Positions 9,829 through 19,595 of a stretch of DNA of 64,000 nt are shown in pieces. A program made the position numbers and the translations under genes. Within the stretch, counting starts at the first letter, position 1, and every line of letters begins with the position of its first letter. The notes below the pieces were generated by a model. That model was not told where the DNA came from. It did no database searches and saw nothing but the letters and a program-made list of their open reading frames with translations. Source of the DNA: an uncultured Maribacter sp. (GTDB lineage: Bacteria > Bacteroidota > Bacteroidia > Flavobacteriales > Flavobacteriaceae); assembly GCA_947493885.1 (NCBI GenBank), contig CANLTE010000011.1, forward strand, positions 20,363 to 84,362, read 5' to 3'.

Positions 9829-10542
9829 TTAAATATTCATAGGAACATCCATTAATAGTACACGCGAATTCGTTGTTGCAGAGATATTAACAGTATCCGT
9901 ATTCCAAATACCCATTCCATCTTTTTTTGCAAGTTCCTGGTTATTAACCTCAACACTGCCCTCTAAGACAAATACATAAACTCCATTATCTGGTTTTTTA
10001 ATAGCATAGCTATCAGAATTTCCTTTTTCAAATTTCCCAATACTGAACCAAGCATCTTGATGTATCCAAACGCCTTGGTCATCCTTATTAGGAGATAGTA
10101 CTTGGTAGAATTTATTGAGTTCTTCAATTTCTTTAATGGAAATTTGGTCATACCTAGGTTCGACATTTTGTTTATTGGGAAAAACCCATATCTGTAAAAA
10201 CTTTACATCTTTATCATTATTTTTATTAAACTCGCTATGATGCACTCCAGTACCTGCACTCATTACTTGAATATCTCCTTCTTTTATAATTGTAGTGTTT
10301 CCCATACTATCTTTATGCTCTAAATCTCCTTCCAAAGGAATTGAAATTATTTCCATATTATCATGCGGATGCTTACCAAATCCTTTTCCAGCGTGTACCT
10401 GGTCGTCATTTAAGACTCTTAAAACACCAAAATGCATTCTTTCCGGATTATGATATCTTGCAAAACTAAATGTATGGTAGGAGTTTAACCAGCCGTGATT
10501 AGCGTGACCTCTTGTTTCTGCTCTGTGAATAACTGTATTCAT
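9829..10542 (-). CDS. Pirin family protein
   Basis: RGHANHGWLNSYHTFSFARY, HPHDNMEIIS, GTGVHHSEFN motifs. Confidence 0.93.
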   Translation of the reverse strand: MNTVIHRAETRGHANHGWLNSYHTFSFARYHNPERMHFGVLRVLNDDQVHAGKGFGKHPHDNMEIISIPLEGDLEHKDSMGNTTIIKEGDIQVMSAGTGVHHSEFNKNNDKDVKFLQIWVFPNKQNVEPRYDQISIKEIEELNKFYQVLSPNKDDQGVWIHQDAWFSIGKFEKGNSDSYAIKKPDNGVYVFVLEGSVEVNNQELAKKDGMGIWNTDTVNISATTNSRVLLMDVPMNI

Positions 10543-10650
10543 AACGTTCTGTATAAATGTTAAACAAATTATTACACAAAGGTTTAACTTTTAAAATTCA
10601 CAAAACATATAAAAAAACAATATTCACATATAAAAATCCGACAAGTGTTA

Positions 10651-11511
10651 TCAATTATTTTTAAACGCCTTTCTAAACGCCAACGGTGAGCTATTGGTAC
10701 ATTTTTTAAAAAAAGCACTAAAATTTCCGGGCTCGTTAAAACCTAATACATACCCTATTTCTTTGGCATTAAGATTTGAAAAATACAGTAATCGTTTTGC
10801 TTCGGTTATTATTTTAGATTGAATATATTCTTTTGCCGTTTTTCCGATTTTAGATTTTATAATTCTGTTTAAATGGTCAGATGTTATATGTAGTTCATTA
10901 GCATAGTACCGTGTAGAATGTTCCTCCTTATATTTTTGGTTCAACAACTTCTTAAAATTTCTAACTATATGATTGCCTGAATTATCTAAATTAATCTCTA
11001 TTGGGTTTATGTCACAAATATTATTACAATCTATAAGTAATAGTTTTAAATACGCACCAATAGACAATGTCTTCATATTTGCACTACCCTTTTCTAATTT
11101 ATACATTTCCGAACAATAGTTGTCAATTTTATTAAACTGCATTTTGTTCGGAGTTAAAGGTGGGCTTTGCCCGTAATCTTCAAACAAGTTAAGACTATCT
11201 ATAAAAGCCACTTCAATTCCGTTTTGAATTAAAAACTGTACAGAAAACAGCAAAGAAAAACCAACAGGAGATTCATCTTCAACCAACTGATGTACCTGCC
11301 CAGGCGCTATAAAATATACCTGATGATTGTCTAAACTATAAGCATTAAAATCAATATTATGTACACCCTGAGCTTTTTTAATGACCAAAACGGTGTAAAA
11401 ATCGTGACGATGAGGCTCATCTGACTTTCCGCTACGTTTTTCATAAGTAGTTTTAATCCTAGAAATCCTAAAATCTAAATTTTCTACATGATACGTTTTT
11501 ATGCTCTTCAT
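10651..11511 (-). CDS. AraC family transcriptional regulator
   Basis: Cupin-like N-terminus and C-terminal AraC HTH (AKEIGYVLGFNEPGNFSAFFKK); ATGA overlap with upstream gene. Confidence 0.9.
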   Translation of the reverse strand: MKSIKTYHVENLDFRISRIKTTYEKRSGKSDEPHRHDFYTVLVIKKAQGVHNIDFNAYSLDNHQVYFIAPGQVHQLVEDESPVGFSLLFSVQFLIQNGIEVAFIDSLNLFEDYGQSPPLTPNKMQFNKIDNYCSEMYKLEKGSANMKTLSIGAYLKLLLIDCNNICDINPIEINLDNSGNHIVRNFKKLLNQKYKEEHSTRYYANELHITSDHLNRIIKSKIGKTAKEYIQSKIITEAKRLLYFSNLNAKEIGYVLGFNEPGNFSAFFKKCTNSSPLAFRKAFKNN

Positions 11512-12773
11512 TGGCTCAGGTTAATCTTTTGTGCTAAGGTTGAAGACAATTCTAATTTATAAGTAACTGGTGTAGTCTTATGAATTTTTAAGCTATCGCA
11601 CCCATTAAACTTTAAAAATGGCACCAATTCTTTACAAAGGGCTGTGGCGAAAGCATCTGTTTTTTTAAACCAAGGCTCTAACGCCAAGTGATGCATATGT
11701 AATAATCCCTGTTTTCTATCCGTTCTACAATCCATTCTTGCAACCAATCTACCATCCCACAAAATGGGCAACGAAAAGTATCCAAACTTTCTTTTGGTTA
11801 CTGGAACATAACACTCTATTAGATAATCAAAATCAAAAAGCATTTTTATTCTTTTTCGCTGAATAAGCAGATTATCAAAAGGAGAGAGAATTTTAAGCTT
11901 ACTCCTTTGCAATGATTTGTTTAACAAATTTAAAGCGCTTGGCAATGCAAAATACTTTTGGTTATTAACACTTACTTCAAGTAACTCATTATTTTCTAGC
12001 ATTTGTTGAAGCACAATCAGAATAAGTGGTTTTACATTTTTAAGCAAATACGACATTTCCGCCGCTTGCCCTATACCATTAGCTTTTAGATAGGCTGTAA
12101 TTAAAAATTTAGCATACTCCTCTGATGTAGGTTGTGTTACATTTAAATCTTTTGGTAAAACCTTTTCTGTAAGGTCATAAACCTTATGAAAGTTTACCCG
12201 TTTACTAATCATAAGGTCGCCTTGCATGAATAAATGCTCCAAAGCTTGTTTGGTTGGTTTAGTTTTCCAATCTCCTATTTTCTTGCCCGTGTTTTCAAAA
12301 TCTTTCGCCATTAAAGGCCCCTCTTTGGTAATTCGTTCAAACACATATTTTATCACCTTTTTATCAGGTGAATACCAATGCTTTTCATTTCCATTTTTAT
12401 ATGCATATTTACGTGGCAAACTATATCTATAATTTGCAATTGGTAAATACGCTGCAGCATGAGACCAATATTCAAAAACCTGCTTATTCGCTACCAATTG
12501 ATCCAAGTGGTAATTTTCATAATGTGGATTTCTATTCCAAAGCGTATGGTGATGCGCTCTTTGAACGGCCGAAATAGTATCTATTTGAATATAACCTAAA
12601 TGTTCTAGTGAAGCTAACGTATTATTTAAGGCAATACCAGATTTTTTAGATGGATACACTTTTTGAGCGTGCAAAATAAGTTTTCTAGCTTCTTGTTTTG
12701 ATAGTTTTTTAATCATTAAAATTTGCTTCATACATTTAGAACTCCTAAAATAGAAAATATGAAGCGTCAACAA
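11508..12773 (-). CDS. YcaQ/AlkX-like winged-helix DNA-binding protein (putative DNA glycosylase family)
   Basis: LGYIQIDTISAVQRAHHHTLWNRNPHY and LSPFDNLLIQRKR motifs; likely start near 12731 (MKQILMIKKLSKQEARKL). Confidence 0.82.
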   Translation of the reverse strand: MLTLHIFYFRSSKCMKQILMIKKLSKQEARKLILHAQKVYPSKKSGIALNNTLASLEHLGYIQIDTISAVQRAHHHTLWNRNPHYENYHLDQLVANKQVFEYWSHAAAYLPIANYRYSLPRKYAYKNGNEKHWYSPDKKVIKYVFERITKEGPLMAKDFENTGKKIGDWKTKPTKQALEHLFMQGDLMISKRVNFHKVYDLTEKVLPKDLNVTQPTSEEYAKFLITAYLKANGIGQAAEMSYLLKNVKPLILIVLQQMLENNELLEVSVNNQKYFALPSALNLLNKSLQRSKLKILSPFDNLLIQRKRIKMLFDFDYLIECYVPVTKRKFGYFSLPILWDGRLVARMDCRTDRKQGLLHMHHLALEPWFKKTDAFATALCKELVPFLKFNGCDSLKIHKTTPVTYKLELSSTLAQKINLSQ

Positions 12774-12843
12774 TACTATACAAATAAAATTTTACACGCC
12801 TTAATATTTTATCTAGATATAAATCAACCAATACTAAAATTGG

Positions 12844-13848
12844 TTAAATTGTTTTTTTAAATTGTTTAATAATACTTTGAGCTGCTTTTACTGGAGATAT
12901 CTTTGAGGAAACTATATTCTTTTCCAGCGTAGTAAGTTCATTAGCAATATCTTTAGAACCATAAAAAAGGTGCTTTAGCTCTTCGTTAATATTGTTATAC
13001 ATCCACTGTATTTTTTGATAATTTCGGTTTTTCGAGAAATAACCGTTTGAATCTACTAAGCTTTTAAACTTTTGAATTTCATCCCAAACAACATCAATAC
13101 CAATATTATTAATTGAAGAAGCCGTACTCACTACAGGACTCCAACCAGATTCCGCTTGTGGAAAAATGTGTAGCGCGTTTTCGTATTGTCTTTTTGCTAA
13201 TTGACTCATATGAACATTATCTCCATCGGCCTTGTTAATAACAACCATATCCGCCATTTCCATAATGCCTTTTTTTATACCTTGCAATTCATCTCCTGCC
13301 CCCGCAAGCATTAGCAATAAGAAAAAATCGGTCATGCCATGTACTGCAGTTTCCGATTGCCCTACCCCAACAGTTTCAACAAGCACAACGTCATAACCAG
13401 CAGCTTCACACAGTAGCATGGTTTCTCCCGTTTTATTTGCAACACCACCAAGCGTATCTCCCGAAGCTGACGGTCTTATATACGCCTCCTTAGCATTTGC
13501 TAAATCTTCCATGCGCGTTTTATCACCTAAAATACTACCTCGAGAACGTTGACTACTGGGATCAATGGAAAGTATAGCAACTTTATAACCTTGTGTTATT
13601 AAATATTTTCCAAAAGATTCAATAAACGTACTTTTCCCCACTCCAGGAACACCTGTAATTCCTATTCGGATAGATTTCCCAGATAAAGGCAAAATCTCTT
13701 GAATTATAGCTTTAGCAAGTTTTTTATCGCTTTCTAAATTGCTTTCAACAACAGTTATTGCTCTTGAAAGAATAACTCTATCTCCATTTAAAACACCTTC
13801 AATATAGTCCTTGGCGGCTAATCTATTCTTAGGTTTATACTTCTTCAT
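12844..13848 (-). CDS. meaB: Methylmalonyl-CoA mutase-associated GTPase MeaB
   Basis: GVPGVGKSTFIE P-loop, ILSIDPSSQRSRGSILGDKTRM, VVINKADGDN. Confidence 0.95.
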   Translation of the reverse strand: MKKYKPKNRLAAKDYIEGVLNGDRVILSRAITVVESNLESDKKLAKAIIQEILPLSGKSIRIGITGVPGVGKSTFIESFGKYLITQGYKVAILSIDPSSQRSRGSILGDKTRMEDLANAKEAYIRPSASGDTLGGVANKTGETMLLCEAAGYDVVLVETVGVGQSETAVHGMTDFFLLLMLAGAGDELQGIKKGIMEMADMVVINKADGDNVHMSQLAKRQYENALHIFPQAESGWSPVVSTASSINNIGIDVVWDEIQKFKSLVDSNGYFSKNRNYQKIQWMYNNINEELKHLFYGSKDIANELTTLEKNIVSSKISPVKAAQSIIKQFKKTI

Positions 13849-14049
13849 AAAAAATTAAATATCAGCACTTATAAAATATGCTCTGTTTTTAAAACTTCAA
13901 CAAATCCTCAACATCAATCAATTTCAAAGATAGCCATTATAGAAAATGGAGCTGACTTACCGTTTATTTTATATTAAGTAAGCTATACTATTTGTTAATA
14001 AAAAGCGGACCTAAAAAACTACTTGTCATCAGCATTTGTTGGTTTTGCG

Positions 14050-14057
14050 TATTTTTG
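14050..14057 (+). promoter_or_regulatory. Bacteroidota-type -7 element (TATTTTTG) upstream of udk
   Basis: Matches TAnnTTTG, 19 nt from ATG at 14076; -33 element weak. Confidence 0.4.
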
Positions 14058-14075
14058 GAGTAAACTTTGAGTTGT

Positions 14076-14684
14076 ATGCTTGTAATTGGTATTGCTGGAG
14101 GAACCAGTTGTGGAAAAACCACCGTGGTAAATCAAATAATGAACAAATTAAAAGGGGAAGACGTTGGACTACTTTCTCAAGATTCTTATTACAATGATTT
14201 ATCTCACCTTACTCTTGAAGAACGAAAAAAAATCAATTTTGATCATCCTAAATCTATTGACTTTGAGCTTTTCAACAAACATTTATCCATATTAAAAACT
14301 GGACAATCAATAAATCAACCCGTATATTCCTTTCTGGAGTGTAACCGTACTGGAAAAACAATTAAAACCAAGGCTACCAAAGTAATGATTGTTGAAGGTA
14401 TTTTAATTCTAACAAACCCACAAATAAGAGAAAAGTTAGATATAAAAATCTTTGTGCACGCAGACTCTGATGAACGACTTATTAGACGACTTAAAAGAGA
14501 TGTTACCGAGCGTGGGTGGAGCTTAGAAGAAACTTTAGATAATTATTTATCCATTTTAAAACCCATGCATGACCAGTTTATTGAACCCAGCAAAGAATAT
14601 GCTGATATTATAATTCCGAACAATAAATACAACACCGTTGCCGTAGATATTGTAAAAACGATAATTAACGACAAGTTAAAATAA
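14076..14684 (+). CDS. udk: Uridine kinase
   Basis: GIAGGTSCGKTTV P-loop, DSYYND, DHPKSIDF; ORF track uses TTG at 14067, ATG at 14076 preferred. Confidence 0.93.
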   Translation: MLVIGIAGGTSCGKTTVVNQIMNKLKGEDVGLLSQDSYYNDLSHLTLEERKKINFDHPKSIDFELFNKHLSILKTGQSINQPVYSFLECNRTGKTIKTKATKVMIVEGILILTNPQIREKLDIKIFVHADSDERLIRRLKRDVTERGWSLEETLDNYLSILKPMHDQFIEPSKEYADIIIPNNKYNTVAVDIVKTIINDKLK

Positions 14685-14690
14685 TATCTA

Positions 14691-15029
14691 ATGGCGCTAC
14701 GATTAAAAGAACTCCGAAAGAAAAAATGGTTTAGTATTGTTACTAACCTATATGTTATTATACTTACGATTTTTGCAATATGGATGATTTTTTTTGATAC
14801 AAATTCGCTTTTGATTCATGCAGAATTAAAAAAAGAAATTAAAAATCTTGAAAAAACAAAACACTTTTTAATTAACGAAATTGAAAAAGATAAAAAAACC
14901 AAAGACAAATTATCTAACAAAAGCGAGTTAGAAAAATTTGCCAGAGAACAATATTACCTTAAAAAAAAGAACGAGGAAATTTATCTTATAGAATACCAAG
15001 ACAGTATTAAACCTTCCGAAAATGAGTAA
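14691..15029 (+). CDS. Septum formation initiator (DivIC/FtsB family)
   Basis: Single TM plus coiled coil, LEKFAREQYYLKKKNEEIYLIEY. Confidence 0.88.
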   Translation: MALRLKELRKKKWFSIVTNLYVIILTIFAIWMIFFDTNSLLIHAELKKEIKNLEKTKHFLINEIEKDKKTKDKLSNKSELEKFAREQYYLKKKNEEIYLIEYQDSIKPSENE

Positions 15030-16389
15030 GAATTTCTTATTCGATGAGTTCAATGAAATTTCCTCCAAAGCATGGAAACAAAAAATTCAGTTTGACCTAA
15101 AAGGAGCTGAATATAATGATGCTTTAGTTTGGGAATCTCCTGAGGGAATTAAGGTTAAACCTTTTTACCATAAAGATGAATTTAACGAAGATTATGACTT
15201 TAACCCCCAATCCATTTCAAAATGGTTAATTAGCGAATCCATTTACGTAAATAATGCCAATGAAGCCAACAACGAGGCGCGCAGAGCTCTAAAAAATGGT
15301 TCCGAACATTTAATTTTTACGATAGATACCCCCAAAATAGAAATCAAAACTTTATTAGAAGGCATTAACTTAGAAAAAACTACTGTACATATAATTCTCA
15401 ATTTTCTGTCTAAAACGTATGTAAACGAAATTCAGGGGTTTGCTAAAAAAGTTTGCTTAAACATTGATATTATAGGTCACTTGACAAGAACCGGGAATTG
15501 GTATTTTAATTTTAAAAAGGACTTTAAAATTCTGGAAGCCACAACACCAAAATCACTGTATATTGATGCCGTTGTTTATCAAAATGCTGGAGCAAACAAG
15601 GTTCAAGAATTAAGTTATGCGCTTGCCCATGCAAATGAATATTTAGTATATTTTGATGAATTAAACCTACTATCAAAAATTAAAATCGTCTATTTTAAAA
15701 TTGCAATTGGCGGTAATTATTTTTTTGAAATTGCAAAGCTAAGGGCCTTACGGAGGTTATGGCAAACTTTAATTGAGGAGTATAATCTAAAAATAGACAT
15801 TCAAATAATAGCGGTACCTACGAACAGAAATAAAACACTTTACAACTTTAATGCTAATATATTGCGTTCCACAACAGAATGTATGTCTGCTGTATTAGGG
15901 GGGGCTAATATTGTTTGTAACGCTACATATAATACCAATTTTAATCGTAATGACGATTTTGGAAAACGTATAGCCAGAAATCAATTATTGATGTTACAAA
16001 AAGAAGGGCAGTTTGGCAAAGTGGCTAATCCCGCTGATGGTGCATATTACGTGGAAAATATTAGTAATCAACTAGCTGAAAAGGCACTATTATTGTTTAA
16101 AAATATTGAATCTTCGGGAGGGTTTTTAAAACTTCTGAGAAAAGGTACAGTACAAAATAAGATTAGCGAAAGTGCCCAAAAGGAGCAAAAAATGTTTGAT
16201 GAAGAAAATACTGTTCTTATAGGAATCAACAAATACCAAAACAGTAGTGATAGTATAAAAAGCATTATAAAACCCTATTCATTTTCACAAAAAAAGGCCC
16301 AAAAAACCAGCATTAAACCCATTCAGGAAAAACGCCTTTCCGAAAATCTCGAAATAAAAAGGCTTAAAAAAGAAAACGAAAAAGCTTAA
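15022..16389 (+). CDS. mutA: Methylmalonyl-CoA mutase small (beta) subunit
   Basis: Homology pattern of MutA (WKQKIQFDLKGAEYND…, GGNYFFEIAKLRALRRLW, NADGAYYVENISNQLAEKAL-type segment); no B12-binding domain. Confidence 0.9.
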   Translation: MSKNFLFDEFNEISSKAWKQKIQFDLKGAEYNDALVWESPEGIKVKPFYHKDEFNEDYDFNPQSISKWLISESIYVNNANEANNEARRALKNGSEHLIFTIDTPKIEIKTLLEGINLEKTTVHIILNFLSKTYVNEIQGFAKKVCLNIDIIGHLTRTGNWYFNFKKDFKILEATTPKSLYIDAVVYQNAGANKVQELSYALAHANEYLVYFDELNLLSKIKIVYFKIAIGGNYFFEIAKLRALRRLWQTLIEEYNLKIDIQIIAVPTNRNKTLYNFNANILRSTTECMSAVLGGANIVCNATYNTNFNRNDDFGKRIARNQLLMLQKEGQFGKVANPADGAYYVENISNQLAEKALLLFKNIESSGGFLKLLRKGTVQNKISESAQKEQKMFDEENTVLIGINKYQNSSDSIKSIIKPYSFSQKKAQKTSIKPIQEKRLSENLEIKRLKKENEKA

Positions 16390-16529
16390 ATTATAGGTTG
16401 TTATTAAATTATAATCAAAACTTTAACCTAATTTAACGAGTTAGCTCACAATTATTCACTTTGTGTTAACAAAATCCTTTCTAAATCGACGTAATTAATT
16501 GTATTTTTACAACCTAACTTACTACGTAT

Positions 16530-17303
16530 ATGGGCAAGATAATTGCTATAGCAAATCAAAAAGGTGGTGTAGGTAAAACTACTACCACGGTAAACCTAGC
16601 AGCCTCACTAGGCGTACTCGAAAAAAAAGTTTTACTAATTGATGCTGACCCCCAAGCGAATGCCACATCAGGATTAGGTATAGATGTGGAAAGCATTGGG
16701 TTAGGTACTTACCAACTCTTAGAACATACCAAAACGGCTAAAGAAACTATAATAGAAACTACATCCCCAAATGTAGATTTAATTCCAGCGCATATAGATC
16801 TTGTAGCTATTGAAATTGAACTGGTAGATAAAGACCAAAGAGAGTATATGATGAAAAAAGCCATTTCTGACTTAAGAAATGACTATGATTATATTTTAAT
16901 TGATTGTGCTCCCTCTTTAGGACTATTAACTCTTAATGCACTTACCGCAGCAGATTCTGTTATAATACCTATTCAGTGTGAATATTTTGCTCTTGAAGGT
17001 TTAGGAAAGCTGCTAAATACCATAAAAAGCGTTCAAAAAATTCACAACTCTGACTTAGATATTGAAGGAATGTTATTGACAATGTATGACTCTAGACTAC
17101 GACTTTCTAATCAGGTGGTTGAAGAAGTACGTAAGCATTTTGCCGATATGGTTTTTGAAACCATAATCCAACGAAATGTTCGCTTAAGCGAGGCTCCCAG
17201 TTATGGAGAAAGTATCATAAAGTATGATGCTAGCAGTAAAGGTGCAGCAAATTATCTTAATTTGGCTCATGAAGTCGTAAAGAAAAATAAGCAAACCGTA
17301 TAA
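16530..17303 (+). CDS. parA: Chromosome partitioning ATPase ParA
   Basis: IAIANQKGGVGKTTTTVNLAASL, DADPQANATSGLG. Confidence 0.95.
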   Translation: MGKIIAIANQKGGVGKTTTTVNLAASLGVLEKKVLLIDADPQANATSGLGIDVESIGLGTYQLLEHTKTAKETIIETTSPNVDLIPAHIDLVAIEIELVDKDQREYMMKKAISDLRNDYDYILIDCAPSLGLLTLNALTAADSVIIPIQCEYFALEGLGKLLNTIKSVQKIHNSDLDIEGMLLTMYDSRLRLSNQVVEEVRKHFADMVFETIIQRNVRLSEAPSYGESIIKYDASSKGAANYLNLAHEVVKKNKQTV

Positions 17304-18208
17304 TGGCGAAAGCAACAAAAAAACAAGCCCTTGGCAGAGGACTTTCTGCGCTTTTGAAAGACCCTGAAAACGATATTCAATCCGTATCTGATAAAAATGC
17401 GGATAAAGTTGTTGGTAATATTGTAGAGTTAGAAATTGTTTCAATTGAAGTAAACCCATTTCAACCACGTTCCAATTTTAATGATGAAGCTTTAAATGAA
17501 TTAGCAATATCTATAAAAGAGCTAGGGGTTATTCAACCTATTACAGTTAGAAAACTAGATTTCAATAAATATCAATTAGTATCTGGCGAAAGAAGATTTA
17601 GAGCATCTAAATTAATTGGTCTAGAGACAATTCCTGCTTACATACGTATTGCAAATGATCAAGAGTCGTTAGAAATGGCTTTAGTTGAAAATATTCAACG
17701 TCAAGATCTAGATCCTATTGAAATCGCACTTTCGTACCAAAGACTTATTGATGAAATTAAACTTACTCAGGAAAAGTTAAGCGATCGTGTTGGAAAAAAA
17801 CGATCTACGATTGCCAACTATTTAAGACTTTTAAAACTAGACCCCATTATTCAAACAGGTATCCGAGATGGTTTCTTGAGTATGGGACACGGAAGAACTT
17901 TAGTAAATATTGAAAATAGGAATGACCAAATTGAACTTTATGAAAAAATAATTGGGCAAAACCTATCAGTAAGAGATACGGAAAAAGCGGTAAAAGAATA
18001 TCATGCTGGAGTTAAACCTTCACAAACAACAAAAGTATCTTCTAAACAAACTCCTCAATTTATAAACTCTGGAGCTAAAGAACTTGAAAAAATACTATCC
18101 GTTAAAGTAGATATAAAATCTACTGATGGAAATAAGGGAAAAATAACTATCCCATTTACCTCTCAAGATGAGTTTAATAGAATTAAAAAATTAATTACAG
18201 GTGAATAA
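17303..18208 (+). CDS. parB: Chromosome partitioning protein ParB
   Basis: NPFQPRSNF, YQLVSGERRFRASKLIG, ALVENIQRQDLDPIE. Confidence 0.95.
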   Translation: MAKATKKQALGRGLSALLKDPENDIQSVSDKNADKVVGNIVELEIVSIEVNPFQPRSNFNDEALNELAISIKELGVIQPITVRKLDFNKYQLVSGERRFRASKLIGLETIPAYIRIANDQESLEMALVENIQRQDLDPIEIALSYQRLIDEIKLTQEKLSDRVGKKRSTIANYLRLLKLDPIIQTGIRDGFLSMGHGRTLVNIENRNDQIELYEKIIGQNLSVRDTEKAVKEYHAGVKPSQTTKVSSKQTPQFINSGAKELEKILSVKVDIKSTDGNKGKITIPFTSQDEFNRIKKLITGE

Positions 18209-18830
18209 AAACCTTGTCTTAGTATTAATTTACAGTCTATTTATTTCGGTTAACAGTTTTTCGCAGGAAGAAACCAAAACCGATTCATTACCCGAGGAGG
18301 TAAAGGTAAGCAAGCGCTTGGTGAACGATTCCTTACTCACTAAAAAAAAACGAATAAACCCGCTAGCACCAAGTAAAGCAGCTTTTTACAGTGCTTTGCT
18401 TCCTGGTCTTGGGCAGGTATATAATAAGCGCTATTGGAAAGTTCCTTTAGTATATGCTTTATTGGGTACTGGTGTTTTTTCATACATACAAAACGATAAA
18501 TTATACGACCGTTTTAGGGTTGCCTTTAAAAGAAGACAAGCAGGTTTTTTTGATGACGAATTTTATGACCCTCAAAACAATTTACCTATTCCTCACTTTG
18601 AACTTGATGTTTTACAAAACCAACAAGAAAGATACCAACGAGATAGAGACCTTTGGCTTGTTGTATCTATTGCTTTTTATGCCGTAAATGTTATAGATGC
18701 TAATGTTGATGCACATTTAAAACAATTTAATGTAGATGATGACTTAACTTTGGATTTTAATCCCTATTTCAATTTGGATCCTATTACAAACAATCCAAAT
18801 TATGGGATGGCATTAACTATCAAATTTTAA
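18201..18830 (+). CDS. DUF5683 domain-containing protein
   Basis: PSKAAFYSALLPGLGQVYNKRYWKVPLVYA motif. Confidence 0.85.
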   Translation: MNKNLVLVLIYSLFISVNSFSQEETKTDSLPEEVKVSKRLVNDSLLTKKKRINPLAPSKAAFYSALLPGLGQVYNKRYWKVPLVYALLGTGVFSYIQNDKLYDRFRVAFKRRQAGFFDDEFYDPQNNLPIPHFELDVLQNQQERYQRDRDLWLVVSIAFYAVNVIDANVDAHLKQFNVDDDLTLDFNPYFNLDPITNNPNYGMALTIKF

Positions 18831-18834
18831 CAAA

Positions 18835-19536
18835 ATGAAGATTGCATTATTTGGTTACGGAAAAATGGGTAAAATGATTGAGCAAATTGCTCTTGAAAGA
18901 GGACATACAATCGTAGCAAAAATTGATATTGATACTACAGAAGTTAATTTTTCTGAAATGGATGTGGCGATAGATTTTAGTATGCCGTCCTCTGCATACA
19001 GCAATATCACTAAATGCTTAGAAAACAATGTTCCAATAATATCAGGAACAACGGGCTGGTTAGACAATTATGACAAAGCTGTTGCTCTTTGCGAGTCAAA
19101 AAAGGGTGCATTTATATATGCATCAAACTTTAGTTTAGGCGTGAATATTTTCTTTGAACTCAATGAATATTTAGCCAAAATGATGAAGAACTTAAAGCAA
19201 TATAGTGTTGCAATGGAAGAAATTCATCACACTCAAAAATTAGATGCACCTAGTGGCACAGCAATTACTTTAGCCGAAGGAGTTATAAATAATAGTAACT
19301 ATAATCATTGGAAATTAGATGAAGGTGAGGCTAATGAAATTCCTATAGTTGCAAAACGTATTCCTGAAGTTCCTGGAACACATACAGTAGATTACAGTAG
19401 TGTTGTTGATAGTATTGAAATTAAACATACAGCACACAACCGAGAAGGGTTTGCATTAGGAGCAGTAACTGCAGCAGAATGGATTGTTGGAAAAACAGGC
19501 GTTTTTTCAATGAAAGATGTGTTAAACCTAAGTTAA
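18835..19536 (+). CDS. dapB: 4-hydroxy-tetrahydrodipicolinate reductase
   Basis: GYGKMGKMIE, EIHHTQKLDAPSGTA, HTAHNREGFALGA. Confidence 0.95.
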   Translation: MKIALFGYGKMGKMIEQIALERGHTIVAKIDIDTTEVNFSEMDVAIDFSMPSSAYSNITKCLENNVPIISGTTGWLDNYDKAVALCESKKGAFIYASNFSLGVNIFFELNEYLAKMMKNLKQYSVAMEEIHHTQKLDAPSGTAITLAEGVINNSNYNHWKLDEGEANEIPIVAKRIPEVPGTHTVDYSSVVDSIEIKHTAHNREGFALGAVTAAEWIVGKTGVFSMKDVLNLS

Positions 19537-19595
19537 TAACTGTAACTTTTTAAAAGCTTACAGACATATATGCATCAGCATTAAAAAATATTTTT

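Noticed and set aside
16390-16529. Looked for parS (centromere) sites near parAB
   Set aside because: No TGTTNCACGTGNAACA-like sequence seen by eye around parAB; a genome-wide motif scan is needed.
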